A stretch of 64,000 nt of DNA from Didymella arachidicola (GCA_016630955.3 CM049987.1:1550001-1614000), one strand, 5' to 3'. Shown: positions 30,977-44,544, counted from the stretch's first letter. A program made the numbers and translations. Notes: a model not told the origin generated them from the letters alone.

Positions 30977-33880
30977 TCAGATCTCGCGGTGCTTCTTCTC
31001 CTCGAGTTCGAGCTCCTTCATGTACTTGACGAATGTCTTTTTGTGGATCTGCAAGCTTTGATTAGTCAAGGCACAGCAGAGTGATCGTGAGGCAGCTTAC
31101 CAAACCAGCGTACTTGCCATCCCTCAGGACGCAGATGTATCGTAGTCCCAACTTCACAAAACACTCGTATACCAAGTCCATGGGAGAATGAACGTCAAGC
31201 GAGATAGGTGCAGGATCGATGTAGGGCGTAAAATCGCTTGGGTCGTGCTGTGGATTGTCGCCATCATCGCTAGACGCATGAGGCTCCCGGCCAGCCGCCC
31301 AGTCCACCTGGGGCGACATCAAGCAAAGTGTGTTCTCTTCGTTGTCGAGTTTGTCTAGGGCAAACTCTAGATCGGGCGCAGGGATCAAGCCGACCAACAC
31401 CCCGTGCTTGACAATCGGAACGCCGCCATCGAGCTCGCCAGCCATCTGAAGCAATTGTTGCATGACTCGAAGCTCAGTCGCTGGTACTAGAGACTCCTCG
31501 GAGATGTCAATGATGCGGTCAGGTCGCACGCGCGGTGTGATGTCGGCCAGCTCGGACGTGAAGATTGGGCGGATCTTGTTATCGAGAAAGGGGTAAGAGT
31601 TCATGTCCGTGAGCAAATCGTAGATACTGAGGGGCTCAATGGCATCTGCAGTCCATTTGGCAACAAGAATGCCAAGAGAGAAGGGGAGGACGTGATCGAG
31701 ACTTCCTGTCAGTTCGAACAGGATGACAGCGAGAGTGATGGTTAGTCGGGTAACGCCTGTCATGGTTGCACCGGCCGCAACAAGCGCATAGACACCTGGG
31801 ACCACACATGATCCTGGCGGCCCCTCTGGCACGCACTCGCCAAACACTCCTAGGTGCGAAAAGCGAAGAGCAAAGAGCTGAACAGTGTGACCAATGAAGC
31901 GTCCTGCCAGGCCACCGACAACCATTGATGGTACGTAAATACCTGCGGGCACTTTGATACCAAACGTGACTACAGTGAGACTTGCTTTGATGACGAACGC
32001 AAGGAAGAGTGTCCAGAGCACAGAGGGAATATGCTCCTTAGTTGGGCACAAGCCATCTCCGGCTTCGGTGTAGGTATCGCAAGGGCTGGCCAGCTCGAAC
32101 AACAGCTCAGTAACCGGTAACTTGGTGTAGCGATTCCAGAAGCTGATCAGACCAGTGACAAGTGCAACAAGGAACACTTCAAGCAACGGATGCTGCTTGA
32201 TGACGGGTATGCGTCGAAACGTGCGGGCCCAAATGCGTGAGGCCTTGATGAACAGGGCGCCTAGGACACCACCAATCGCACCGGTAAAGACGAATGTGGC
32301 AAGTTCGAAAAACTTCCAATCCAGGTGATAACGAACTTCGAATAGCACAATCTTCTTGGTGCCATACGGGTCCAGGAATTTCAGCGAGAGCGCAGCAGCC
32401 TACCCCTATTAAATCGGGACGTCGTGAGAGGGGACAGTTTGCTTACAATGCAGCAGAAGAACGTTCTGAACAGCGTTTTCGAAGGAAAATAGTAGCTCAC
32501 TTCCTCCAAACTGAACAACACACCGCCGATTGGAGCGCCGAAAGCAACAGCTACTCCACTAGCTGCGCTGGCGCTAAGGATCTCTCTGCGTTTGCCGTCA
32601 TTATCGCTGTACTTGGAAAATATACGACAAGCAATATTTCCAATACATGTTGCGATGTGTACCTTCCACAGTCAGCTTTGGTACAGCGTATGTTTGAGCA
32701 TAAATCTTACGTAGGGTCCCTCTTTGCCAAGACTCAAGCCGGACGCAACGCTGAGTATCAAGGCGAAGGTTTTGATGACGAGTGTGCGAAATCCCAAGTA
32801 TCCGTGGAGCACGAAACCGCTCAGGATGACCTTCACCTCAGCAACGCCACTGCCGGCAGCAGAGTAGTAGACCATAGGTGGTCTGACCGAGGCTTCGTCA
32901 ATCTTTGTTTGCGGGCTTGCACTACGCTTGTGATCCTCGTCTTCATTGTCGCCGGAATACCGATGTACGTCCGCCCCGAGGTTCTCGTCAAGTGTTGAGA
33001 GTGAGATGGCCGAGGGAATGACAGTCTTGGTTGTGAGTGTCAACAAGCACGACGCCGTGGAGATCAAGACGACGGAGAGGACGTAGAAGCCATATTGAGT
33101 GTAGACAACATCGAGTCTGTCGCTTCGAATGACTTTCGACCAGTGAACCCAGTCGTCACATACTGACGCCCCGTCACAGCAAGTCTTGCGGCTCAAATTC
33201 CACTGCTTCGTACAATAACCTTGCTTCAGGTCGAAAATGGTGCTTTCAGTCGTGTTGACAAAATAAGCACATATAGCTGTGAGGACGCCGATGATAGCAA
33301 CAAGGATCCAGCCCTGTGCACCATCAAACCACGCTGCCAACCGTCCTCTCAAGTCTTTGCGACTCCTCAGCGCCTTGACTCGGTATGCGTCGGCAATGTT
33401 GTCGTGCACCCAGTCTGTCGATGTGAACTGATCGTACCAGACTCGATTGTCCTGCCATAGAGTGGTCCTGGCAGACGGCGTACTCTCGTCCAGTCCAACT
33501 CTGCGCTCGCCCAAGGCGTTCACCAGGCGTTGACTGAAGGAGTGACTGAACGAGCCCGCCCTACTCTTCATGCGCGTGCCTGTTGGCAGCACACTGTTGT
33601 GCCGCCTGGTGCCCGGCCGAGGAGTGCCCGGCATGCTCACCGGCACGCTCATGTATGACCTCGAGCTGTGTGCATGCCCGAGTAATGCAGATCGTTCGGA
33701 AAGTCCGCTTCTGGCGAGGTCGGTGTCAGAGCCTCGTGTCTGACGCATAGAGCGGTACAGCACTGGCGACGTGGGTGTGGTGTCACTGATTGTGTCGTCG
33801 CGTTCGCGGCGTTCGGCGGCGGCATCATCATCGTCATGGTAGTCCTCGATGCTATGGTAGGACCTCATCGACTTGGGCAT
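30977..33880 (-). CDS. CLC-type chloride channel/transporter (GEF1-like)
   Basis: Anion channel or Cl-/H+ exchanger, likely in Golgi/endosome/vacuole membranes. Four exons: 33880-32711, 32662-32447, 32399-31101, 31048-30977; 918 aa. The cytosolic N-terminus of about 180 residues is Ser/Arg-rich. CLC signature motifs are GSGVAEVK, GKEGPYVH (assembled across the 32710/32663 splice, with the gating Glu), GVAVAFGAPIGGVLFSLEE, and GVYALVAAGATMTGVTRLT. Two CBS domains form the C-terminal third (VPATELRVMQQLL..., then LDVHSPMDLVYECFVKLGLR... to the end); the last exon supplies KKTFVKYMKELELEEKK. Introns are 47-52 bp. Yeast Gef1 is the closest well-known relative; exchanger versus channel cannot be decided here. 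Confidence 0.94.
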
Positions 33881-34631
33881 GGCGGGCGAGAGTGTACGGG
33901 TGATGGAGCAAGCAGAGCGTGGCGGTCTAATATTATGGGGGCGCTCAGAGACATGTCGCCGTCCCAGGCAAGCTACAAGGTCATCTGAAGAAGAGGGCGG
34001 TGTCGTGGAGGGTCCTCAAGCTGGGCACTTGATCCCCACAAGCAAATTGCGGAGCTAATTCGGCTGCCTTGCTGTTTCCAAGATGGCGATCACGACGCGT
34101 TATCTTTGGGCTAGCATGATGTCTGAAACAGCCCCAAGTTTCTAGAGTAGTCCGACTTGCATAAACCACGAAATACATCAGGGCAATCTTAGATTCTGCT
34201 ATGCGCCGAGGCCCGCATTGCTATGTTGTCTCAGCGGCAAGCGCGTGTGACCAGCATCCGAGGGCACGCCAGTCTTCGTCATGGGTTCAGGGTCCGGCAG
34301 TCGAGGGCTATCGCCGAAGAGAGCAAGGTGCGACCAAAGCAGATGGCCAATGGAAAAACACACGCCCCACTACGAGACCTCGTTTGCCGTCTTCGACTTC
34401 GGAGGAAATAAGCCGGAGCGATAAACCGCTGCCGTAGTCATCTGAAGTTTGTCCGTCTCCATCGTTGTGTCGAGCGTTATAAAATAGATCGGTACTTTGC
34501 ATTGTATTCCGCACGTATCAAGAGGTTCAAGAGACAGAAAGGCCGATTACCTGATAGTTCCATTACTGGGACACCCTTGTGTTACATTTGACGACGCCCA
34601 GAGATCTGCGTCGCATCGGGACTGATTCAAC
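33881..34631. other. Intergenic, divergent promoters
   Basis: Upstream of both the CLC gene (minus) and the esterase gene (plus). No conserved frame. Confidence 0.4.
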
Positions 34632-35725
34632 ATGGTGAGTGGCTGATCTGCCATCTTATTGCAGTCTGACTCGTCTGATTCCTTTTACAGCCTGCCATTT
34701 ATGAGCAGTTCCTCTTGTTCGGTGATTCCATCACTCAAGAGTCATTCAGCCAGGAGCGAGGTTTTGGCTTCTCTGCAGCACTCCAGGCGGGTATGTAATG
34801 TCCTTTGAGGCGTCCGAGCAATTTTGAGATCTGTCCGGCAATTCTTAAGGCTCTACTGCAGGACCCTGCATGCTGACGGCTTCAGACTACATAAGACGAC
34901 TCGATGTAGTCAATCGTGGCTTCAGGTATGTCGTCGCAATTACAAACATGGGACTAGTTACTGACTCTATGCAAGCGGCTACAATACTCGTCAAGCGCTC
35001 GCCGTATTGCCCAATCTCATCCCCTCGCCAGAGGAAGCCAAAATCCGTTTCTTGGTACGACCGGGAGATGCTAAATGAGTCAAGTACGTGCTGACCGTGA
35101 CAGACCATCTTCTTCGGCGCCAATGATGCTTCTCTCCCAAGCGCTCCTAACAACCAACATGTTCCACTGGATGAGTACAAGACCAACTTGGAGAAAATCA
35201 TTACTCACCCACAAATCGCGGCTCACAACCCTTACATCATTTTGATCGCCCCTGCGCCTGTCAATGAGCATCTTTGGTGGCCTCGCGACCAAGGGAGTGG
35301 ATACGATTCCGTTACCAGATTGGCAGCACATACCAAGTTGTACGCTGATGCTGTTGTTGAAACAGGCATTAAGCTCAATCTGCCTGTCGTCAACCTATGG
35401 AAGGCGTTCATGGCGAAGACGAACTTTCAGATCGATGCGTGGAAGGTGGGCGATCTCCTTCCAGGCTCATTGGAATCCGCGCGAAATGATGCGTTGGCTG
35501 AGCTGATGTATGATGGTAAGTGAGCGCATACTAAACAGCTACCAATGTCACTGACTCCAGCACACAGGTCTACATTTCCATCCTGCAGGCTATGAGATAC
35601 TGTACGACGAGCTGACAAAGCTCATCGCCAAGCAATGGCCTGATCAGGTAGCGGAGAAGCTGCCAATGGTTCTGCCAGCATGGAACGATGCTGCAGCCTG
35701 GGAAACATGGAGTGCATCGCATTGA
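34632..35725 (+). CDS. IAH1-like GDSL/SGNH esterase
   Basis: Isoamyl-acetate-hydrolysing esterase family; cleaves short acetate esters, intracellular. Six exons: 34632-34634 (ATG alone), 34691-34790, 34886-34925, 34976-35054, 35104-35515, 35568-35725; 263 aa. Every join keeps family continuity (RGFS-GYNTRQA, IRFL-TIFFGAND, MYDG-LHFHPAGYE). SGNH blocks: catalytic Ser in LLFGDSITQES, Gly in RGFSGYN, Asn in FFGANDA, and Asp/His in DGLHFHPAGYE. The first coding exon is only the start codon; the alternative is an N-terminus at an upstream exon, but PAIYEQFLLFGDS begins where family members do. Five introns in 1.1 kb is dense for this window. Confidence 0.93.
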
Positions 35726-36396
35726 ATGAACACGGTATTCGTAGATGGTACAAGAAACAAACAATCCATAGATAGTTCTCAATAGCGGCAAGCCCGACCA
35801 CGCCAAGTTGTGCGATCGAGCCAGCGATCATGCTCATGATGTCGGCGATGGATTGACCTAGGCCGCCCCACCTTAGCTCGTGGCGTACCTTTCAAAGAAC
35901 GTCCGAGGACGGCAACCTCGCAACGCATCCTCTGCATCCACAACAACACAAAGTGCTCAGATTCTCATTTGATCCTCTACCGCGCCGAGAGCCAAAACTT
36001 TGTTCCAAGGGACGAGCAACAACCTCCCGTGCGACCGCAATCGCTCATCACACCTGCGTTCTTCACTTTTACCCCGGTTGATACCGAAGCCACGGTATAT
36101 TACTGCCGCATACATTCTACGTGTTTTGGAGCCCACCTTACGAACGATTTGCGAGCAAACGATCTGAACTTGTACCCAAGTTCTTTCTGCGAGCGCTCTT
36201 CTACCCGAATCAACACGATCGAGGACCTACGCTGAGTAGGGGGTGTCTTGGGAGCACGATACGTCGGATGAGTTAGAGGAGGTGGAAGTGGTGGTGCTGT
36301 CGATAACAGGAGGGGGATTAGCTGGCAGGGGACCAGCATTGGAGGGCGGCTCTCTTTGACCGAGAAACCTCACCAAGGGATGAGAGCCTGGAGGGC
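35726..36396. other. Intergenic, no gene seen
   Basis: Between the esterase stop and the next plus-strand start; probable promoter of the retropepsin-fold gene. Confidence 0.4.
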
Positions 36397-38188
36397 ATGG
36401 ATCCGGAAAGCGTAGCGTTCCAGCCCCGCGACGACTACTGGCGGTTTCAGAGCGAGATGCTTCGAGTACAGCAGACTCAAGCTGAATTGTCAGATCGTGT
36501 GGCTCGCCTGGAACGCAAGCAGGACGATGATTCTCGCCTGAAGAATGTCTGGGGCACATCTTCGCCGTTTCCCTCCGTACTCGGTGGTACCCCGCAGCAA
36601 GGTGAGCAACATGCGCGTTAGATTCTCCGAACCTACTAACGCGCCATCAGTTCCGCTCCAGCAGCCCACGGCCGAACACTTTTCAAACTTCGATGACGAC
36701 GAGTCCAGCAACCTCATTGGCAATCTCCAGCTCGACGCCGACGATGAACCTCGACGAGTCGGGACTACGTCACGCGCCAACAGCGTTCGCTTTGACGAGA
36801 CAGCAAATCACGGACATTGGGCACACGCATCACGAACGTCGTTGGAGCTCTTGCCTCGCTCTGGCAGTAGCTTGGGCGGACACGCGCTGAGCGAACGCAG
36901 TTACTCTCACAAGTCAGATGGAAGACAAAGCTCCGCAGGCCAATCTGTTCATTCTGTCACATCAGGCCGTGCAAACAGTCTCACCAGCTACGGTCCGACG
37001 ACCCCAGTGGAACTCCCAGGGCTGGCACCCGGTCTTTTCATACTGGGATCCGTTCCCTCGATCATACGTTGCTGGCTCAACACTAATTTCAAGCATGATA
37101 CCCTTCTCTATGCCGCCGTGTGTACCGGCTCGCATACATCCTATTTAGATTTACACCTCATCGACCGCCTTGGTTTCCTGGACCAGATCACTCAGAATGA
37201 TGACGGATGCAGGAAGATCAAGTTGACAGTATACCTTCCAGAAGCCGTTCCTGTCTCAGCGTCTGCTCATTCCGACAGTCCTGCTCCTCAGCTCCCCTCC
37301 CTCACGGTCGATTTCACTGTGGTCGATGAGTATGACACGTCAAAGCCTAAGGCCATTCAGATCCTCATCGGTAGCGATTTACTTCGGTCGCACAATGCCG
37401 ACATTCTCTTCTCTACCAATCACCTGATGATCTACGACGATGACAGGGGCAAGCTCCAGGTTCCTCTAGTTCGACCAGAAGATGAGAATGCCTTCAAGTC
37501 ATTATCGACCTCGCATGGGGCACGCCACGTCCTGAAGCGTGGCTCTGTCTCGAAAAGTGCGGCGGTTGGGCCGTCCACATCCGTCGAATCAAAGGTGAAG
37601 TTCCTCGACTCGGCGCCGACAGAGACTGCAACTGCGCAAAAGCCTGGAGACAGTGCCACAGCGAATAGCTCTGAAGATGGTGGATCGAGCGGACGAAGAA
37701 GTCTGGATCAGCGCCCATCTTTGATGGCGGAGTTTCCTCGATCCGAATCCAAAGATACCCAGCTTTCGCTTTCAAGCTCCGCAACAGGTGCCTCGCGCTC
37801 AGGACCTTCACCTGCCATGCTTGGTACTTGGCGCCGCGATACTAATGAGAAAGCAAGCGGCGGTTCGCTAGACTGGGCAAATGTGGGTAAAACCACGGTC
37901 TCCCCTTCAAGCCAGCCACGTCGGGAGATCAAGGTACTGCGGCCCTCGAGGTCTTCGCGTACACTTTCTTCTTCGACTACACCAGCTGGAACCGGGCAGT
38001 CGCGCTTCTTTGATGACGGGAGAAGGAAGGACGATGGTGAGGTAACCACAGGCGCCTCTGCACCTTCCTTGAGCCGCATGGTGTCAGGGGAGAAGGATGA
38101 GAATAGGCCACCGTCGGCCAAACCACGATCCGCCAATCCTGTGGGCGGTGCTTCAGCGTTTGCGTGGCTCAAGAGTGGATCCAAGTGA
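36397..38188 (+). CDS. Retropepsin-fold protein lacking the catalytic Asp, function unknown
   Basis: Exons 36397-36601 and 36651-38188 (49-bp intron, branch CTAAC), 580 aa; QQ-VPLQQPTAEH is restored. A coiled-coil-like N-terminus (FQSEMLRVQQTQAELSDRVARLERKQ minus ends) is followed by a Ser-rich linker. A folded domain of about 130 residues (roughly 205-335) shows the clan AA pattern: a strand ending VCTGSHTSYLDLHLIDRLG where the enzyme would have D-T/S-G, then IQILIGSDLLRSHNADI and FSTNHLMIY, as in retroviral-type proteases. Cys226 replaces the catalytic Asp, so proteolysis is unlikely. The C-terminal 240 residues are low complexity. No named family recognised; the fold call is my inference. 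Confidence 0.72.
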
Positions 38189-38990
38189 GCGTAGACACTT
38201 GTTCACGCCCGATTACCTTCCATAGCAGCGCATCGATACTTGTAACAACAACGAAATTACGTCAAGACCCATTCGTAACGGTTTAAGCTCTTGGGCCTCT
38301 CGTAGTGTACACATTCAGCGATTAATCTATGATTGGATAGATTCTTATGCGAGCAAAGCTTGGTAAAGCAGCCATTGTCCTCGTTCCCGCAAGTCGATTA
38401 TCGGTTGCCACGGTGCCCAAACTCAGGCAGGGGCACCCGCATGAACAACGTGCAGCATGTCAATCGCGTTTGTGCAGGGGTCGTTGTGTCTGACAGCTGT
38501 AAATCAGCGACATGACAGGCGGCCAAACTGCACATGGTCGTTGCTCAGCCTTGCAATGTAAGCGAGGCTGCTAGCGTGCATCTCTTTGCGGTCGGCCAAA
38601 CTAGAGACCTGTGACGGAGTGCGATTTTGAAAAGTAGTCCTGCACGCTCTTTCCGCGCACCCGATTGCGCTTACCCCACGTCTTCACCGCCTCTTGTTTC
38701 CCTTTCCCCGTGAAGGACTCTTCGTGCACTGGCGCCGGTACGCGTTCCACCATCGACCATTCTTTGCCCGCCTTGTCTGTCTTGGAGCTGTAGAGGCTCC
38801 GGGCAGGCCTCAGAGCTTCACAACGGCCTCCACTAAGAAACGGAAGACTGTGACCGCCGCACAAACGAGCAGCCAGCAAACCGGACAGCGTAAAACATCG
38901 CCGTCCTCGAATGAGGGCACGCCCGTAGCATCGCCTCGGTCGTCCCCGCACCCATCGACATCACCGCCGCCGCGCTTTCTGCCGCCCCAC
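38189..38990. other. Upstream region of the deubiquitinase gene
   Basis: The deubiquitinase frame stays open from 38694 without an ATG, and its Ser/Pro-rich translation from about 38820 looks coding, so an upstream spliced exon with the true start probably lies here. I could not fix it. Confidence 0.45.
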
Positions 38991-41900
38991 ATGAAGGAAG
39001 CAGTCAAGGAAGCCTCGCAGGAAAACAGCAGCAGCACACCCAGCGTGCGGGGAGAGCAGATCGCCACCGGTGCCAGCTCGCCGAGTGAGGCGTACGCGAA
39101 TCTCTCGCTCGAAAGCGCCGAAAGCTCTATGACGGACTCCTCGGAGCGCACGCGCGTGGGTTCTGATCAACGCACCACCCACCGAGCCTCCTCGCCCGCC
39201 AAACGCCTGCACTCAGACATGGACGACGCCGGCAACATGGACGTCGACCCGCCAGCCACAACCACCTCTCGACGAGGCAGCGGTACATCGAGTCCTCGCC
39301 CTACAAAGCCGCTTCCTGCCGCCCCTGGGCAGCGCAGCGCCCGGGCGACCTCGGTAGAGATGGCAGACGCCTCCAACGACAGCGCCAGTTCTGAGGATGC
39401 GTCGCCGACCGGCCTGCCTAGTCTGGACGAGCAAGTTGCTCAGGTTCTGGCCATGTCGATTGCCGAGCTCGAGGAAGGTCAGGAGGGTTTCGTTGTCTCT
39501 TCAGCTTGGCTGGAACGAGTATGGGCGCGTACAACAGATGGAAAGGCTCGGCCGAAGGATTATAAGCCGGAGGCCTTAGAGGGACCGATTGGACCCGTCG
39601 ACAATTCTGGACTGGTGGACACTGAGGCACTGCGGACTCCACTGGTGGATCAAAATGGCGTAGACTTCATCCCTCTGCGTGCAGGCCTGATGATGGGCCA
39701 GCACTTTGAGGTATTGCCCGCAAAGGCATGGGAGCTGGTCGTGCGCTGGTACGGTCTCAAGGAGGGCAGCCCCGTCATTCGACGCTATGTGCAGAACACT
39801 GTGCCGGACAAGAGCAGCACAAATCTGTTGTGGGAGCTCTTTCCGCCCATTCTTACGATTCGCAAGGTTCGCAAGGCCGCAGCGACGCCCACTGAGGAAG
39901 CCAAGCTTGCACCACGTATCGTGGCTAGCAGGAGCGATAATTTCCAGAAGTTCATTGATGCTGCGAAGAAGGCAGCGAGCATCGACTTGAACAACAACAT
40001 CCGTGTCTGGAGGATACTGGCACCCGCGCCTCTGGACGAGCCTCAACAAAGGACACAATCACCACCGACAGGCATCTTAACACCAGACGCGTCACCGCGA
40101 GGTGGCAGTCCAGTCGCTGGCGAGGTAACGCAACGCATGTCGCTGATCATGGACACTGCGAACTTCACTAGTCTTGCTAACGGCACCGAGCGCGAGCAAG
40201 TCACCGGCAAAGACGAGAAGGCAAACGGAGAGTCGAACCCCTCGTTGACTCTCGACGCTGCGAGTCTTACTCAGGATCAAGTCATTGTCCTTGAGGAAGC
40301 TGACGAGAGTGGCGAGTATCTGTCTGATACTACTCCTGTCAAGACCAAGTACAAGACTCCGGCAGAGCTCCGGGCGGGTCTGAAGAGCGGCAACACGAGT
40401 GGTAGAAGCACACCCACTGGTGGCGCACTCACTCGAGGCAGGACACGCAGCGGCAAGGTCCGCGGACAAACTGGTCTCACCAACCTAGGCAACACGTGCT
40501 ATATGAACTCTGCCCTCCAGTGTTTGCGCAGTGTGGAGGAGCTCAGCCTGTACTTTCTCAACAACCAGTGGGAGAAAGAGGTTAACAAGGTCAATCCTAT
40601 TGGTTACAAGGGACAGATCGCGAGCGTATATGCCAACCTGGTCAACAGCATTTACAGTGTCAATGGGTCGTCGTCATTTTCGCCCAAGCAATTCAAGCAG
40701 ACTCTTGGTAGAGCCAACAGTCTCTTCAGTGGCTACGGGCAGCAAGACTCGCAGGAGTTTCTGAGCTGGCTCATCGATGCGCTTCACGAAGACCTGAATC
40801 GTATCATCACAAAACCGTACAAAGAGAACCCGGATTCAGATGACAACACCTTCCGAGACCCAGAGGCGATGAAGCAATTAGGCGAGGTTTATCGTGCAAA
40901 CTACCGTGCACGTAACGACTCCGTCTCGACAGATCTCTTCAACGGTTTCTACAAGAACACAATGGTGTGCCCCGAGTGCGACAAAGTCAGTATCACGTTC
41001 GATCCATACAGCCAATTGACTCTACAATTGCCGATCGAGCAATCTTGGTCACACACTATCACCTATGTGCCGTTGCGCGGTAAGCCTCAACAGCTCGATG
41101 TTGATATTGACAAAAATGCCACCATCAAGTCACTGAAGGAGTACGTCGGTAAACGTTTTGGTGGCGTCAAAGCCAACCGCCTCATGGCCTCTGAAGTCTA
41201 CAGCCACAAGTTCTATCGCCATCTTGATAACAATGCTTCGATTTCCGAATGCAACATCACTGCTCGTGATGATATCTTCATCTACGAGCTGGAGCATGTA
41301 CCCAGCAATTGGCCGGCACCCAAGAAGAAGCCAAAGTACAAGAGCTTCATGTCACAATCATCCGAGGAAGACATTCCCAACTCAGCGTCCCCACTCCACG
41401 ACAGAGTCTTGATTCCTGTGTTCCACAGAGGCCCAAGCGCGTCCTCGTACAGGAGCTCGCAGTTTGCGATGGCGCTGTGGCCGTTCCATATTGTTGTCAC
41501 ACGCAAGGAGGCAAAAGACTACGATGAGATCCTGCGCAAAGTGCTTGCAAAGGTCGCGCAGTCTACCACTCGCCCTATTCTTACAGAACTAAACGGCAAT
41601 TCCTCGGACCAGTCTCGACCAGGCTCTGACGTTGTCGTCACAACCGAAGAGGACGCACTGCCCAACGGGGACCCCCGCGTTAAGGATGGCTCAATTGAGG
41701 GAGAAGACATGGTCGAGGTCACGATGACGGACGCAGAAACGCCAGTCGCTGGGGCGTCAAGCCAGTCTGATATACCCGAGGTTCTCAAGCCAGGCGCCTT
41801 CATTGAGCCGCAGTTCAACCAACTCTTCGAGATGAAGTATACCCGCAGGAGCAACGAGTTTGTGCCTACTGGCTGGAACTCAGTCGATCATTCAAAACAC

Positions 41901-43579
41901 CTCGAACCCATCTCGAAGCGGTTACCAGTCCCCTCGGAACCTGCGGACTCTGAGCAATCTTCTCGTGCAGGCAGCGAGTCATCGAGCGAGGAAGACGGAA
42001 AATCACCTCTGTCGACTGCTGCTACTGATGTCGACGTCGAGGCTGCCATCGAAGAAGCAAATGCCAGTAGCGACGAAGAGATGCCCTCCATCGAGCCTCT
42101 CGAGCCTTCTGAGCCCATCCGCAACGGTCGACAGAAGAAGAAAAGCAAGAAAGCCAGGAAGCACGAACAGAAGCTGGAACGTAAACACAAGAACAACAAG
42201 AATTGGAAAGTCAAAAAGAGGGTATCAGAACAGCCCGTCTTTCCCGATGATCCTGATGATGATAATGAGGGTCTGATTCGTCTCGGAGAAGCTATCGTAC
42301 TGGAGTGGAATCCCGAGGCGTACGAGGCTCTTTTTGGCGGTCTCAACGCTGATGACTCTCGTGGCATGGACGTGATGAAGAGCATCGAGACGTTCGATGA
42401 TCCCGAAATCGCAGAGAAGAAGGCTAAACGCATTGCTCGTAAAAAGAGCGGGATCACATTGGACGAGTGTCTTACGGAGACTTCGAAGAGCGAGACCTTG
42501 TCCGAAGACAATCCGTGGTATTGCAGCAACTGCAAGGAGATGCGTCGCGCCACAAAGACTCTTGACATCTGGACCGTACCAGACATCCTCATCATCCACT
42601 TGAAGCGCTTCAGCGGTTTCCGGTCTTTTAGGGACAAGATCGACGACAAGGTTGACTTCCCGGTCGAAGGTCTGAATCTCAGCGGCAAGGTCGGGTTCCC
42701 GGAGGATAAGAGTTTGGTGTACGATCTTTTCGCGGTTGACAATCATTTCGGAGGTTTGGGAGGCGGTCATTACACAGCCACTGCTCAGAACTTTTTTGAT
42801 AAGCAGTGGTACAATTATAATGGTACGCATCGGTCTAATGAGCACGTATGGCAACAAGCTAACCCTTGACAGACTCCTCGGTACACCGATGCTCCGGCGG
42901 TGAGGAAGCAGTCACGAAGGCTGCTTACCTGCTGTTCTACCGCCGCCGTTCAAGTACCCCTTTGGGCCCAGAGTCACTGCAGAAGATTGTCCAGAAGGAC
43001 CTCGATGCCGGCTCTGACGGCGACTCTGACATTGAGAATCTATCACACTCGCCGGCGGGAAACGGCTCGCGCCTCGGCGGCTCGTCCCGCAATGGATCGT
43101 CGAGAGCTGGCGCAGCAGGAGCGGGAGCAGGAGCCCTGGGCGGGGATGGCTCAGCCCTTTCGGCAGCCGCCAACCCTCAAGGGACCCTAGCAAGGAACGG
43201 AGCAGGTCTCGAGACTCTCGACGGGACTAGTCCGCCAGATTATGAGGATGAGACTCTTGGCGAGGATGAGGGTTTCAGCGGTATTGATACTGAAGGAGGT
43301 GGTAGCATGATGTATGGACCTGTTGCTCCCCGCTATTTGGACAATGGACCTACATGGAGCTTCGACACTCTCGGCCATGGCAACGACTCAGATGCGTCGT
43401 CCAATGCGGGCGCATTAGGCTCTGACAATGGTGAGTATCTTCAAGAGCGTATGTTGGAGGACTTTGGCGATGACGATTCGACTCCGTATCCCGGCACATC
43501 AACACCAATGCACTTCGAGCCACCATCTGGCATCGATGATGATGATGAGGTAAAGGAGATCCGCATCGAGGCAGATTAG
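38991..43579 (+). CDS. UBP12: Ubiquitin-specific protease, UBP12/USP15-like
   Basis: Cysteine protease that removes ubiquitin. Exons 38991-42822 and 42873-43579 (50-bp intron, branch GCTAAC); 1,512 aa from the first in-frame ATG, though the true start may be in an upstream exon. Order: disordered Ser/Pro-rich N-terminus, DUSP domain (from LDEQVAQVLAMSIAELEEGQ to about the WYGLKEGSP segment), ubiquitin-like region, then a split USP catalytic domain. Cys503 is in GLTNLGNTCYMNSALQCL and His1260 in GGLGGGHYTATAQN, with a zinc-binding CPEC...CSNC pair and a long acidic/Lys insert between. The splice rebuilds WYNYNDSSV, the usual end of the fold. A Gly/Ser-rich tail follows. Matches the yeast Ubp12 layout. 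Confidence 0.92.
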
Positions 43580-44544
43580 GTACCGCCCAGTAGACGATCT
43601 TCAGCGAGGAGAGACAGTTTCGATTACTAGTTGGCCACGGTTGGTGCGTTTGCGATCAGGACTGGCGATCGAGAGGCTGCGAAGGCTGCATTTTTCACGC
43701 ATTGTCATGCTATGCATTAGACTAGACGAATGACGACAGGACGGACAAGGACATGGAATGTAAATGAAGGGGCACGAATGGGAAGCGGCGTTCAAGATGC
43801 CCTGGTAGGCGTAGTCACGCGCGTAATCAAAAGTTTAGCTCGTCACCCGGAGCCAGGACGTTTGCTGTGTCATAATACCGGGTCTTGAGGTGCTATTACG
43901 AGGCAGAGTGCCTGCTGTCTCAGGCGCCGCTCTATTCGAGGTATTTGACCCGGACACGGCAGGCGCACAGAGGGAGGCACTCAGATCGCCGTGGCTCCTG
44001 CCAGGCTCATCGGTATATTAAGGACCTCCAATTTCGCCTTTTCAATTCGACCTTGCCCTCACCGCAGTCATCAATCATAGTCGAACGCTATGCATTTTGT
44101 CATTATTCGGCGCTTAGGGCGAACGTAGCCCAGTCTACAAAGCTGTTGTGCGCAAGGTACGCACTTGAACGACTGGACATTTGCAATACTAATTACTCAG
44201 CTCAAGACTGCATCGAACTCCTGACATGCGCTGCGGTCTCGGCTGCCTGATGCACTTTGTTGTCCTGAGCTAGGCTGGCAAGAGACTTACAGCTGGCGAG
44301 CAGTAAAGAGGTAGTCAAGGTGCTTCTGATCAAGCATCTAGCTAGGCAGCAAGCTCAGCCTTATAGGCAGACAGAACCAGGGACCCGTCAACACATACGA
44401 GTATATGATATGGCTGCAGTGTGGCATACGTGCTTCGCCACTATTGGGCATCTCAAGCGACCCCCACGTCCCGATTCAGCTTTCAGCCGACGACCTTGGT
44501 AAGCCACCCTCTATATCAATACTCGCCCAAAGCTAAACGAGACG
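43580..44544. other. Intergenic, start of gene-poor region
   Basis: 3' flank of UBP12 then about 900 bp without a recognisable gene. A GAGACTTACAGCTGGCGAGC motif at about 44282 resembles a motif at about 22700. Confidence 0.35.

Noticed and set aside
41888..42742. 284-codon minus-strand frame inside UBP12
   Set aside because: Antisense shadow of the catalytic-domain exon; Ser/Leu-rich with no family resemblance.
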